Of a stretch of 26,480 nucleotides of DNA, positions 7,701-14,936 are shown one piece after another (the first letter of the stretch is position 1; each line of letters opens with the position of its first letter). Origin of the DNA: a virus; the IMG/VR virus record IMGVR_UViG_3300043543_000720, positions 1 to 26,480 of that record; one strand, written 5' to 3'. The position numbers and the translations under genes were made by a program. Under the pieces are notes generated by a model that did no database searches, was not told the DNA's origin, and was given only the letters and a program-made list of their open reading frames with translations.

Positions 7701-10700
7701 CCGCGGTCCGGTAGACCCGGCCGAGGTCGTCGTAGCTGGTGACGCTCCTGGCCCGCAATAACGAGGCGGCTGGTCGGTCGGGCACGCCGTCGCCATCGCC
7801 ATCGACCACGCTCACGCCGTCACCGTCGTAGACCTCGGCGACCGTCACTTGTCCGAGATTGTCGTATTCCACATACGACAGCGGACGATTGACCGTATCC
7901 GACTCACTCGTCTCAGCCCCGGACTTCACGGCCACCGGACGGTTGCGCCAGTCGTACCAGAGCTGCGTCATCCGCGGCGTAGCCCCGAGGCCGGGGAACT
8001 GTGTCGTTTTCGTCAGGTTGCCGTCGCCGGTGCCGCCGTTGTCGTACTCGTTCTCGCTGATTTTCACCAGGTCGGTGCCGGCGGTGTTGCTGGGGCTCCA
8101 GACGCCGCTGGTCGGCGTGTCGTCCAGCCCGACCCACTGACTGACGACCCGACCCAGGCCGTCCCGGACTGTCCGGTAGATCGTGCCGGTGGGCGACAGC
8201 GTGCGGTCGAGCCGACCGGCGGCATCGTAGCCGAACTCGGTGCGGTAGAAGTGCGTGTTGGCCGTGCCCAGGGTCGTCGAGGTGGCGTAGGTCAGTCCAG
8301 CCAGGTTGAAGTAAGCGTCCTCATGCGTGACCTGGCCGCCGGCGTTGGTGTAGCTGCGGGACAGCGTTTGCAAAGCGCTGATCGCTTCGGTTCCGGTCGG
8401 CCGACCACCATTGACGGTGGGTGCGGCCGACATAGTCAGGGTCTCGACATAGCCGTTGGCCCAGTCGGCGCGGACTACCTGGGTCGGGAGGGTTGGTATA
8501 TTCGTGCTGGCGTCCCAGCCGGCGTAGGTGCGGACTTCCTTGCTCAGGTCGTTGTAGATGAAGTAATCGGTCCGGCCGTTGGGATGCACCTTCTTGGTCA
8601 CGCGGCCGAGGGCGTCCACCTCGTAGGTCGTCGTCAGGTGCAGGCCGCCGCCGGCCGGCGTGGCCCAACCGCTGGGCAAATTGGTGAAGGTCGCGGTCTG
8701 TGTGGTGTCCACATCGCGGATTTCCTTCACCACCGCCCCGGTCGCCAGATCGTACTCAAGGTAAGTGAGGAACCCGCCGCCGTCCTTCTGCCAGATCGGT
8801 CGACCGAACGCATCGAACACCGTGGTGACCGTCGTTGCCGTGCCCGGACCGTTCTGCTCCGTTGAAACCACCGGCAGCGTGACGGTGATGGACTCCGGCT
8901 GCGCCGTCGTTCCCTGCCAGGTGTAGGCGTAACTGGTCGTGACCGGCCCAGTGCCGTCGTCGTTGCGGTAGGCCGTGACGTTAGCTACGAAAAACAGCCC
9001 CGACCCACCCGCCGTTCGCTGGATGTAGGTCACATTCTGCTGCGGGACTGCCGTGCCGAACTCACTCGAAGCATCGCCGTCAAAGTCCATCCCAAAGCCA
9101 ACTGTCACATTCTGCTGCGGGACTGCCGTGCCGAACTCACCCCGCTGCACCGCCACCTGCTTGAGCCGGCCAGCAGCATCGCCCGATGTCGTCTCGGTGG
9201 CCGTTGTGAGCGTCCCATAGGTCCAGACCGTGATCAGACCCGTCGTGTCGGACAGGTACTGATAGTTGCCCCACTGGTTGACCAGCAGGTCGGGCGAGGT
9301 CTCGTCGTAGCCGGTCACCGCCGACGGATGGGCAGCTAAAATCAACCGTCCGGCCGCATCATACCGGTAATAGGTTCGCCATCGCTGACTGGTGGCCGTG
9401 TCCTGGAACAGCTTCAGCATCACCTGACGATTGGCGTTGGTGTACACAATGTTCTGGTTGCCGTCGGGCAGTGTCTCCACCGTCTTGACGACCCAGGCGT
9501 TTGGGTCGCCGCCCAAGGCGAGTTCGTTGGTCGTGTAGCTGAAGGTGAAGGTACCACGCCCGCCGTTGTCGTCATCTCCCGCCCGAGCGGCGATCTCCTG
9601 GGTCACGCGGAACTGGTCGTCGTACTCGAAGTAGTGATCGGCATACGGGGCGATCTGGGCATCGGTCGCCGTCTCCGGGTTACTGACGTTGGCTGCCAGC
9701 CGGGCGTAGGCCTGTGGCCGGAACACATACTTCAACCCGCCTTCGTAACCGCTGCTTTCCCCGGCCACGTAGTAGCGATAATAGCTGGTCTCGAGGACCG
9801 CGCCTGCCGCGTCCTTGACCACGACTGTCTTCAGGTCGCCGGCGCTGCCGTGCGGCTCGACGCCGTGGTAGTAGACGTACTCGGCCTTGCGGACGGTACT
9901 CCACGGCCCCGTCCCCACCCGGCGACGTTGCGTGATCGAGGCGATCAACCCGGCGTTGACCCCGCCGGTCACGTAGCTGAACAGGTACGACTCGGTGACG
10001 GTCGAACCGCTGGCCGGGGCCGAGCGCTGCACCTCGCCGATGCGGCCATCGGGCAGGAGGGTCGTCACCTCGGTGACGTTCCCCTTCGGGTCTTCCAGCC
10101 GGAGGAACTGGCCCTGCTGCTGGGCCGGCTTGGCCGGGTCGAAGTCCCAGAACCACAGCTCGGTTCCATCCGGCGCGGTCAAGCGGTACTGGCCTGCCGC
10201 TGACTCATACACCAAGGTGTCGAGGATGCCGCCGCGGCCGACATAGGAGCCGTCGGGCTGCTCATCGAAGACCTGTTGGGCGGTGCCGCCGGTGACCACC
10301 GTCAGCACCACGGCCCCCGAGAACGGATCGACTTCCCGGATCAGCGACGGCGTCTCGGCAATGATCCAGCCGCGGCCGACATTCTGCCCCTGGCTGTACG
10401 CTCCCTCATTGGTCCAGCTCCGCGTCACTCCCCACGCGGTGCCGAAGCCGTCCGAGGCCAAGTCGCTTTCGCCGAAGCGCACCACCCCATCGCCGTAGCG
10501 GACCGGGAAGGACGAGTAGCCGGCGGCCGTCACCTCAATCGCGCGATGACGATAGGACTGCCGCAGCGTCCGTGGCGTCGGGTTGGTCGCATCGAAGCGT
10601 TTGACCTCACTGCGGTCGCTCGGGGTACCTAGCGAGCCGGTCCCGGCCGCTCGATACGACACCAGCGGAGTCGGCGTGCCGCTGGAACGCGGATCGAACA

Positions 10701-11646
10701 GCCGCACCTCTTTGCTGCGGCCGCTGCCGACCAGAGTGGCAATCTGCGGCTGGCCCTCCCGGCCCGTGACGACACCGACCGGCACGCCGTTGCGGTCCGA
10801 AGCGGACGTCGCCAGGAACTCGGTCAGCGGCCGGCCCGTGCTGCTGAATACTTTGACCTGCGGCGCGTACCCCGGCCCGGTCCCGGTGACGATCTCGCTC
10901 ACGCCGTCGCCGGTCAGGTCGGCGGCCGCGATCCAGACTCCGCCCGTCATCGCCGGGGCATACGCCGTGAAGCTGGCCAGCGTTTGGCCTGTGCGGATCT
11001 CGATGCTCTGGACTTGTGCGGTGCTCCCCGGCCCCGCGGCCGCGAACACCGCCGCGTTACCATTGGCCGCATAGCCGAGGGCCACGCGAACCCCACTCGT
11101 GGACGACGGGCCAAACACGTCCCAACCGGTGCGGAGCACCCCCTGGCTGTTAAACACCCGCACCTGCGAACTGCCTTGATCGGGACCGGTGACGACGCCA
11201 ACCTCGCCGCGTCCAATTTCGCCCGCGGCCACCTGTACGCCACCGCGAAAGGCGGGGTCATACGCCCAAAACTGGTTCAGCAACGTACCACTGGCTCCGT
11301 CCCAAACCTTGACGAAAGGAGCTGCTCCCGGGCCAGGCGCGGTCACGATGTCGTTGACGCCATCCCGATTCAGGTCAGCGACCGCCGTGCGGACCCCGGC
11401 TTTGACCGAAGCGTCGTAAGCAGCGAACGAGCGGATCAGTGTCCCCTGCTGGTCGAGGATGCGAACCAACGGCAGTTGCCCGGCCTCGGCTCCCAACGCC
11501 ACAACCGGATTGGCCGCGGGCATCTCCCGCGGCTCGAGTGGTTCGAGTTCCAGATGGGGGTTGCGGCGAATCGGCCGCAGCCGGCGCGGCGTGAACCATT
11601 TCCGAACCCAGGACGAGAGGGGCTTTCGCATGGGGTGCTGGCTCAT
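4753..11646 (-). CDS. Full-length RHS/YD-repeat polymorphic toxin protein with LEPR-like N-terminus and glycine-zipper tip
   Basis: A 2297-residue protein. I start it at ATG 11646, preceded by GGTGGAG with 8-base spacing; the frame extends to a TTG at 11751, but that extension has no support. Residues 1-45 are basic and contain LELEPLEPREMPA, the LEPR-XLL-like motif of exported planctomycete giants. Residues ~50-310 hold FG-GAP/VCBS-like repeats (VADLNRDGVNDIVTAPGPG, AADLTGDGVSEIVTGTGPG). From ~340 to ~2110 follow RHS/YD repeats (for example YDANGNLTRD, YTYDRNGNRLSR), ending in the conserved core end VVQDANYNVTALF...DYSPILGRW...DPSGL. RHS cores form a hollow shell around the toxin. The last ~185 residues are the variable tip: HFDVPHPNTPYNYHHIN, then a glycine-zipper stretch of AxxGG and GxxxG steps, suggesting membrane insertion. 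The target is inferred. Confidence 0.93.
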   Translation of the reverse strand: MSQHPMRKPLSSWVRKWFTPRRLRPIRRNPHLELEPLEPREMPAANPVVALGAEAGQLPLVRILDQQGTLIRSFAAYDASVKAGVRTAVADLNRDGVNDIVTAPGPGAAPFVKVWDGASGTLLNQFWAYDPAFRGGVQVAAGEIGRGEVGVVTGPDQGSSQVRVFNSQGVLRTGWDVFGPSSTSGVRVALGYAANGNAAVFAAAGPGSTAQVQSIEIRTGQTLASFTAYAPAMTGGVWIAAADLTGDGVSEIVTGTGPGYAPQVKVFSSTGRPLTEFLATSASDRNGVPVGVVTGREGQPQIATLVGSGRSKEVRLFDPRSSGTPTPLVSYRAAGTGSLGTPSDRSEVKRFDATNPTPRTLRQSYRHRAIEVTAAGYSSFPVRYGDGVVRFGESDLASDGFGTAWGVTRSWTNEGAYSQGQNVGRGWIIAETPSLIREVDPFSGAVVLTVVTGGTAQQVFDEQPDGSYVGRGGILDTLVYESAAGQYRLTAPDGTELWFWDFDPAKPAQQQGQFLRLEDPKGNVTEVTTLLPDGRIGEVQRSAPASGSTVTESYLFSYVTGGVNAGLIASITQRRRVGTGPWSTVRKAEYVYYHGVEPHGSAGDLKTVVVKDAAGAVLETSYYRYYVAGESSGYEGGLKYVFRPQAYARLAANVSNPETATDAQIAPYADHYFEYDDQFRVTQEIAARAGDDDNGGRGTFTFSYTTNELALGGDPNAWVVKTVETLPDGNQNIVYTNANRQVMLKLFQDTATSQRWRTYYRYDAAGRLILAAHPSAVTGYDETSPDLLVNQWGNYQYLSDTTGLITVWTYGTLTTATETTSGDAAGRLKQVAVQRGEFGTAVPQQNVTVGFGMDFDGDASSEFGTAVPQQNVTYIQRTAGGSGLFFVANVTAYRNDDGTGPVTTSYAYTWQGTTAQPESITVTLPVVSTEQNGPGTATTVTTVFDAFGRPIWQKDGGGFLTYLEYDLATGAVVKEIRDVDTTQTATFTNLPSGWATPAGGGLHLTTTYEVDALGRVTKKVHPNGRTDYFIYNDLSKEVRTYAGWDASTNIPTLPTQVVRADWANGYVETLTMSAAPTVNGGRPTGTEAISALQTLSRSYTNAGGQVTHEDAYFNLAGLTYATSTTLGTANTHFYRTEFGYDAAGRLDRTLSPTGTIYRTVRDGLGRVVSQWVGLDDTPTSGVWSPSNTAGTDLVKISENEYDNGGTGDGNLTKTTQFPGLGATPRMTQLWYDWRNRPVAVKSGAETSESDTVNRPLSYVEYDNLGQVTVAEVYDGDGVSVVDGDGDGVPDRPAASLLRARSVTSYDDLGRVYRTAVYSVDPLTGAVSTHALTSNIWYDARGQVVKVASPGGLVEKYQYDGAGRVTKTYTTDGGGDASYADAFTVAGDIVLSQAEYAYDANDNLLQTTVRQRFHDATGTDELGTPTSGIGARVSYVGFYYDLADRLIATVDVGTNGGSAWTRPGTVPTRSDTVLVTSQTYNAAGWLEAITDPKGIVSKTHYDNLGRTTKTIANYVDGLVGDDNDITTEYTYNAVGQTSLTSRRPDGSGQTTQWVYGVSLATGSGLNSNDLVGQTRWPDPNTGNASSAEQETVTVNALGQTLTATDRNGTVHTLSYDVLGRLVADAVTTLGANVDGSVRRIKYAYDSQGNTSLITSYDAATGGNIVNQVKREFNGLGQLTSEWQEHAGAVTGGSPRVQYTYSEMSGGANHSRLTSIIYPNGKVLNYNYAAELDDAISRLSSLSDNSGVLESYDYLGEFLVVARKHPQPGVDLSYIKRTGEANGDAGDQYTGLDRFGRIVDQRWLKSSDGTAVDRLQYTYDRNGNRLSRTNLINAAFSESYSYDNLNQLTGFTRGSHSRSWDYDAQGNWQSVTTNGSTQTRSHNAQNEITGISGATTPTYDANGNLTRDETGRQFVYDAWNRLVAVKDAGGNTLKTYAYDGYHRRVQETASGTTTDLYYSDSWQVLEERVGGQAKAQYVWSPVYVDALVLRDRDSNSDGTLDERLYVVQDANYNVTALFDNSGNVVERYVYDPFGQVTVLDAGWSERAASAFAWVYLHQGGRFDATSGLYHFRHRDYSPILGRWISLDPLGYEAGDVNLYRAVFNAPTVYTDPSGLIAAPFPDDFSYGIAIQNAAAGGLTGFGAGLWWAVTFENLPDPSGNARLGYQPPHGRWQRSFHFDVPHPNTPYNYHHINAEFGPFRRFNHTRIPNWLYRLGSTNVLRTVARGTIVVGVAWDTYTIVTAPPGQRGQAVGGTIGGWGGAAAGAAIGSMICPGVGTVIGGLIGGFGGGTLGSWIGSWF
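5310..5695 (-). repeat. RHS core-end repeat, copy A (in the full-length gene)
   Basis: The 3' part of the RHS core in the intact gene, encoding VLRDRDSNSDGTLDERL to DPSGL. Copies B and C match it in the same orientation and reading frame, so recombination would give in-frame exchange of tips. Confidence 0.88.
9029..9065 (-). repeat. 37-bp direct repeat inside the RHS gene, copy 1
   Basis: Identical to 9104-9140; both encode EFGTAVPQQNVT. The unit period is 75 bases, exactly 25 codons, so reading frame is kept. Confidence 0.95.
9104..9140 (-). repeat. 37-bp direct repeat inside the RHS gene, copy 2
   Basis: Second copy of the 9029-9065 repeat. The two are separated by 38 bases coding VGFGMDFDGDASS. 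Confidence 0.95.
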
Positions 11647-11808
11647 GGCGTCGTCTCCACCAGCGGGCACGCGCGACGATCCAAAGATGTGATCCGACCA
11701 AGACGAGATCGCGGCCGAACGTGCCACGACCCAAAAATACCCCTCTTTCAAGTAAATTTTTCCATTTTTTTGAATTGACCGATTGTCTCGCCTCGGCGTT
11801 GCTCTCGA
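11647..11808 (-). promoter_or_regulatory. Upstream region of the RHS gene
   Basis: 162 bases between the methyltransferase stop and the RHS start. It contains an AT-rich block around 11750-11775 (runs of T on the plus strand), unusual in this GC-rich window, which may hold the RHS promoter. No -35/-10 pair fits well enough to name. The RHS ribosome-binding site GGTGGAG lies at its proximal end (about 11655-11661). Confidence 0.35.
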
Positions 11809-12729
11809 TCATCGAACGAGCCAGAGAGTCCAGTGCTCCTGCGGATTGGCCAGGATCGTGTCGGCCTCGACCGGCACCACCTCGCCCTCGTAGTTGATGG
11901 CGCGGAGCAGGTAGCCGGCGCGTTCGATCTGGTGCAGGAAACCGACCGTCTGCGGCGAGTCGCGCTGGAGGTGCAGCTCGAGGACAATTGCGGCGTGTAG
12001 AAAGCGACGCAGCGTCTTCTGCATCCCCTCCCAGACCAGGGCCTCCGCACCCTCGGCGTCGATCTTCACAAGATCGAGGCGGGGCCAGTCGGCACAGAGG
12101 CGGTCGAGGGTGATCGCCGGCACTTGGACCATGCCGCAGCGGTGGGCGTAGGCCCAGCGCTCCAGCGACGACGTAGCGAAGTCACCGTCGTGCAGAACGA
12201 AGTCCACCGTGCGGTCGTCCACGTTGCCGACGACCTTCGGACAGATCTCGACGCCGTGGTAGAACCCGTTGAGCGCCATGTTCTGCGGCAGGTAGGTTCC
12301 CGCCAGGAGCGGGTTCGGCTCGCACGCGACCACTCGCCCTTGCGGGCCACAGGCGGCGGCCATCAGCAGCGCGTAGTAGCCGTAGTTCGCCCCGACATCG
12401 ACGCAGTGAAAGCCCGGTTGAATGTACCACGCCAAGGCGAGCGTCACCCACGCCTCCCAGAAGCCGTCCAGCACCAAGCGCGGCCCGAGCATGAAGTCGC
12501 GAGTATCGACGAAGGCGAGGTACTCGCCCAAAAGCCGGCAGAGCATCCTGTGCTCGCCGTAGTAGACGCCGGCGGCCCGGCGCCGGCTGACCTCTTCCAG
12601 GTCGGCCCGCCATTCACCCTCACCCAGGCAGCGAACCTGCGCACTTACCTCCGCGGACAGCTTCGGGAGTCGTTGTCCGCAGAGGACAAGCGGTCGATGG
12701 AGCAACTCACGGACCCGAAGTCCGAACAT
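11809..12729 (-). CDS. FkbM-family SAM-dependent methyltransferase
   Basis: A 306-residue protein from ATG 12729, which has GAGG five bases upstream. The frame is open to an ATG at 12843, but the extra 38 residues lack a ribosome-binding site and look non-coding. The Rossmann glycine motif VDVGANYGYYALLMA is at about residues 110-124, the acidic residue of strand 2 follows in VVACEPNP, and the FkbM signature LVKIDAEGAEALVWEGM is at about 220-235. FkbM-type enzymes O-methylate sugars, polyketides or other small molecules using S-adenosylmethionine; the substrate here cannot be read from the sequence. The ~100-residue N-terminal helical part is of unknown function. The gene lies upstream of the RHS gene on the same strand, 162 bases from it, and is divergent from the DUF1559 gene; a functional link to either is not shown. 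Confidence 0.9.
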   Translation of the reverse strand: MFGLRVRELLHRPLVLCGQRLPKLSAEVSAQVRCLGEGEWRADLEEVSRRRAAGVYYGEHRMLCRLLGEYLAFVDTRDFMLGPRLVLDGFWEAWVTLALAWYIQPGFHCVDVGANYGYYALLMAAACGPQGRVVACEPNPLLAGTYLPQNMALNGFYHGVEICPKVVGNVDDRTVDFVLHDGDFATSSLERWAYAHRCGMVQVPAITLDRLCADWPRLDLVKIDAEGAEALVWEGMQKTLRRFLHAAIVLELHLQRDSPQTVGFLHQIERAGYLLRAINYEGEVVPVEADTILANPQEHWTLWLVR

Positions 12730-12934
12730 GACTTCCTCAAACGGCCGGACCTGAACGTCGCCACCGTCTCGACCGTGTATGAGGGCAAGGACTCGATGTC
12801 GAGCACGTTGACAGGCGTCCTCCCCGAATCTGTTCCGACCCATGGACCGGGCGCTGATGCCCTTCGCCGGTGCTGGCGAGGCACAGACCTACCCCCTCCT
12901 GCGAGTTGGTACAACCGACAAATGCGCGTGGATG
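12730..12934. other. Intergenic, no gene supported
   Basis: Between the methyltransferase start and the promoter region of the DUF1559 gene. 12730-12843 could belong to the methyltransferase if its upstream ATG is used. I see no other coding or structured element here. Confidence 0.4.
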
Positions 12935-12962
12935 TTGCCACTTATTTAGTCTAGACTAAAAT
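12935..12962 (+). promoter_or_regulatory. Predicted promoter of the DUF1559 operon
   Basis: A -35 box TTGCCA (12935-12940) and a -10 box TAAAAT (12957-12962) are separated by 16 bases, close to the bacterial housekeeping sigma consensus. It lies 95 bases before the gene start. The first of two palindromes covers the spacer and most of the -10 box. Confidence 0.6.
12945..12960. promoter_or_regulatory. Operator-like palindrome 1
   Basis: Perfect 16-bp palindrome TTTAGTCTAGACTAAA. It overlaps the spacer and -10 box, where a bound repressor would block RNA polymerase. The core TTAGTCTAGACTAA recurs exactly at 12968-12981, 22 bases (about two helix turns) away, so two dimers could bind on the same DNA face. 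Confidence 0.7.
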
Positions 12963-12967
12963 TACTT

Positions 12968-12981
12968 TTAGTCTAGACTAA
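12968..12981. promoter_or_regulatory. Operator-like palindrome 2
   Basis: Perfect 14-bp palindrome TTAGTCTAGACTAA, identical to the core of palindrome 1, near the expected transcription start. A BlaI/MecI/CopY-type winged-helix repressor is one guess for the ligand, because that family binds short dyads of this size; the sequence does not prove it. Confidence 0.7.
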
Positions 12982-13057
12982 TAAAAAAGACTGAGCGCAA
13001 ACTTCTCCATGCGCTGCTTCTGTTGTGTTCTCGGACTCGTCACAGAAAGGAGACATC

Positions 13058-14215
13058 ATGACCACCGCTCACCAGGATCGCCTCAACCTGTCCGGGGCAT
13101 CGGATAGGAACCCACTAACCTTTTCCCTTACCCAAGGAGTGTCCACGGCTTTGGCATCCTTGCGCAAACAAGCGTCGCAAGTCCTTACGCGATTGACGCA
13201 AGTTCGTATTGTGGCAGTGAATCCAGCAAGGATGCCCAAGCCAGTGTCCACTATGAGTCAGAGGCTTCGCCGGTCGGCGCTCACGCTGATCGAATTGCTG
13301 GTGGTTATCGCCATCATCGGCATCCTCATCGGCCTCCTCCTGCCTGCCGTGCAAAAGGTTCGGGAGGCCGCCGCGCGGATGCAGAGCGCGAACAACCTCA
13401 AGCAGATTGGGCTAGCGATGCACAACCACCACGACAGCCTCGGCCGGTTCCCGGCCGGCTATCTGGCGAACACGCGTGACCCGAGCGCGAACCCGGAAAC
13501 CCTCGACGCCCCGCCGGGCTGGGGATGGGGGGTACAGCTGCTCCCCTACCTGGAGCAGGAAAACCTATACAAGCAGCTGCGCCTCGACCTGCCGGCCTGG
13601 CACCCCGCCAATGCCACCCTGGTGAAGACGAACCTCCAAGTGTTCATCAACCCCGCCGCGCCGAACAGCAGCCCCACAATACTGGTTATGAACGAGTCCG
13701 GAATTGTGTTGGCCGAGTGGGGCCGGTCGCACTACGTGGTGAACAACGGGCAGGACGAGTCCTGGGCGTACCCCCGGCACGACCTGTCAGGCATCCCTGG
13801 CACCGGCCCGTTCTACCGCAACTCCAGGGTACGCATCGCGGACGTGACCGACGGGCTTTCGAATACCGTGTTCGTTGGCGAGCACACGACGGTCAGTGAC
13901 AAGACGTGGGTCGGCGTCCACCCCGATGCGGTATGCTGCCCTATCGACCCCAACCTGTTCCCGTTCACCGAGTGCGACGGCCCCGCGACGTTGGTCATGT
14001 GTCACAGCGGCCCAGCGGCGGGTGAGCCTGGGGTCATTCACCCGCCGAGCTTCCCGACCTGCCACGTCTGCCAGATGTATGCCCCTTGGGGGAGTGGCGG
14101 CGGGCTGGTACTGTTCGGCGACGGCCACGTCCAGTTCATCCCGACCTCAATCAACCTCAACACTTGGGCCGCGCTGTCCAGCATGAACATGGGGGATGTA
14201 CCCGGTGAGTTCTAA
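13058..14215 (+). CDS. DUF1559 pseudopilin-like protein
   Basis: A 385-residue member of the planctomycete DUF1559 family. ATG 13058 is preceded by AAAGGAG with 5-base spacing; an in-frame GTG at 13025 is less likely. The type IV pilin-like segment LTLIELLVVIAIIGILIGLL begins near residue 76, followed by PAVQKVREAAARM, the conserved NNLKQIGLAMHNHHD, the LPYLEQENLYKQL block, VTDGLSNTVFVGEH, and the C-terminal GDGHVQFIPTSI motif. These proteins are made as prepilins, cleaved at the inner membrane, and probably build surface or periplasmic structures; the exact function is unknown. Unusually, about 65 residues precede the normal start (the Met at residue 66, 13253), giving a leader much longer than a prepilin peptidase substrate normally has. 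The second gene overlaps its 3' end. Confidence 0.92.
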   Translation: MTTAHQDRLNLSGASDRNPLTFSLTQGVSTALASLRKQASQVLTRLTQVRIVAVNPARMPKPVSTMSQRLRRSALTLIELLVVIAIIGILIGLLLPAVQKVREAAARMQSANNLKQIGLAMHNHHDSLGRFPAGYLANTRDPSANPETLDAPPGWGWGVQLLPYLEQENLYKQLRLDLPAWHPANATLVKTNLQVFINPAAPNSSPTILVMNESGIVLAEWGRSHYVVNNGQDESWAYPRHDLSGIPGTGPFYRNSRVRIADVTDGLSNTVFVGEHTTVSDKTWVGVHPDAVCCPIDPNLFPFTECDGPATLVMCHSGPAAGEPGVIHPPSFPTCHVCQMYAPWGSGGGLVLFGDGHVQFIPTSINLNTWAALSSMNMGDVPGEF

Positions 14216-14642
14216 CCACGACGACGAGGCCCCCGACCGCCGCCGCCTCTGGTGGCTGGTAGGGATCGCTGGGGTACTGGCGATTCCACTGCTGGTCATC
14301 TGGTGGCCGGGATGCCGCCAGTACCCGGCGGTGTCCAGCAAGGAGTCGCTGGAACTGATGAAGCTCTTGTACACCGCCTGCAACACCAAAGACTTAGCCC
14401 GGCTAGCGAAGGTCGAGCAGGGGTTGGAGAAGCTATCCCGCGAGGGAAAGATGACGCCCGCCGAGAAGGAAAGCTTCGACAAGATCGTCGCCATAGCCAA
14501 GAAGGGCGAGTGGCAGGACGCCGAAAAGGCGGCCCTCAAGTTCGCGCAGGACCAGGTAGGCCAGGGGCACCCGGCTCCGCAGACGGACGACCACCGCCTC
14601 GACCACAAGGGCAAGCCGACCAAGGGCGGCCCGAAGCGGTGA
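14205..14642 (+). CDS. Small membrane-anchored partner of the DUF1559 protein
   Basis: A 145-residue protein from GTG 14205, with GGGGG about 9 bases upstream; ATG 14196 in the same frame is the alternative. The start overlaps the end of the DUF1559 gene, so the two are translationally coupled. Residues ~14-32 form one hydrophobic membrane segment (WWLVGIAGVLAIPLLVIWW), followed by a Cys in WPGCRQYP that does not fit a lipobox well. The rest is soluble and helical, lysine-rich (LELMKLLYTACNTKDLARLA, GLEKLSREGKMTPAEKE), and ends in a polar tail. It probably sits on the outer face of the inner membrane beside the DUF1559 product. From memory such small proteins often follow DUF1559 genes in planctomycetes; no biochemical role is known to me. 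Confidence 0.85.
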   Translation: MSSNHDDEAPDRRRLWWLVGIAGVLAIPLLVIWWPGCRQYPAVSSKESLELMKLLYTACNTKDLARLAKVEQGLEKLSREGKMTPAEKESFDKIVAIAKKGEWQDAEKAALKFAQDQVGQGHPAPQTDDHRLDHKGKPTKGGPKR

Positions 14643-14768
14643 GCGGCCGCTACTGTCTGCCTTGGTCGGCTGCTCACTATTGCAAAATAAGCTTGTTCTG
14701 GCGGGTATTGCGAGCGTCGACAAACCGTGTCAGCACCTGACCAATCCTGCCGAATCCGTTGCGGCCGG
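14643..14768. other. Intergenic between convergent operons
   Basis: 126 bases between the plus-strand DUF1559 pair and the minus-strand end of the phage operon. No GC-rich hairpin with a T-run is clear on either strand, and no gene is supported. If the phage region is an integrated element, its left boundary should fall here or in the last small ORF, but I see no att-like repeat within the window. Confidence 0.4.
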
Positions 14769-14936
14769 CTAGCGGCGGTGTTCTGGTTCTCTGACCGGCA
14801 AGGAGAACGCAAAGTTATTTGAACATGGAAGAGGTGATGGGCCGATTGCCGGGATGCCCGGGCAGCCGACGGCGTAGAACGGTACGTCGTCTTTCGAGCC
14901 CACGCAGCGGGCCAGGTAGCGTTGCTCCCGGATCAT
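14769..14936 (-). CDS. Small ORF at the 3' end of the phage operon
   Basis: A 55-residue ORF whose ATG overlaps the TGA of the preceding structural gene (ATGA at 14936-14933), the same coupling used elsewhere in this operon. It encodes MIREQRYLARCVGSKDDVPF followed by a proline- and cysteine-containing stretch ending in EPEHRR. I recognise no family. It could be an intact small phage protein or the N-terminal stub of a longer gene cut off at the boundary of the element. Confidence 0.45.
   Translation of the reverse strand: MIREQRYLARCVGSKDDVPFYAVGCPGIPAIGPSPLPCSNNFAFSLPVREPEHRR

Noticed and set aside
12844-12944. Extension of the methyltransferase to ATG 12843 or beyond
   Set aside because: Residues encoded upstream of ATG 12729 lack protein-like character, and no ribosome-binding site precedes 12843.
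14786-14808. Hairpin GTTCTC/GAGAAC as terminator
   Set aside because: Six-bp stem with an 11-base loop and no T-run; it also lies inside the small coupled ORF.
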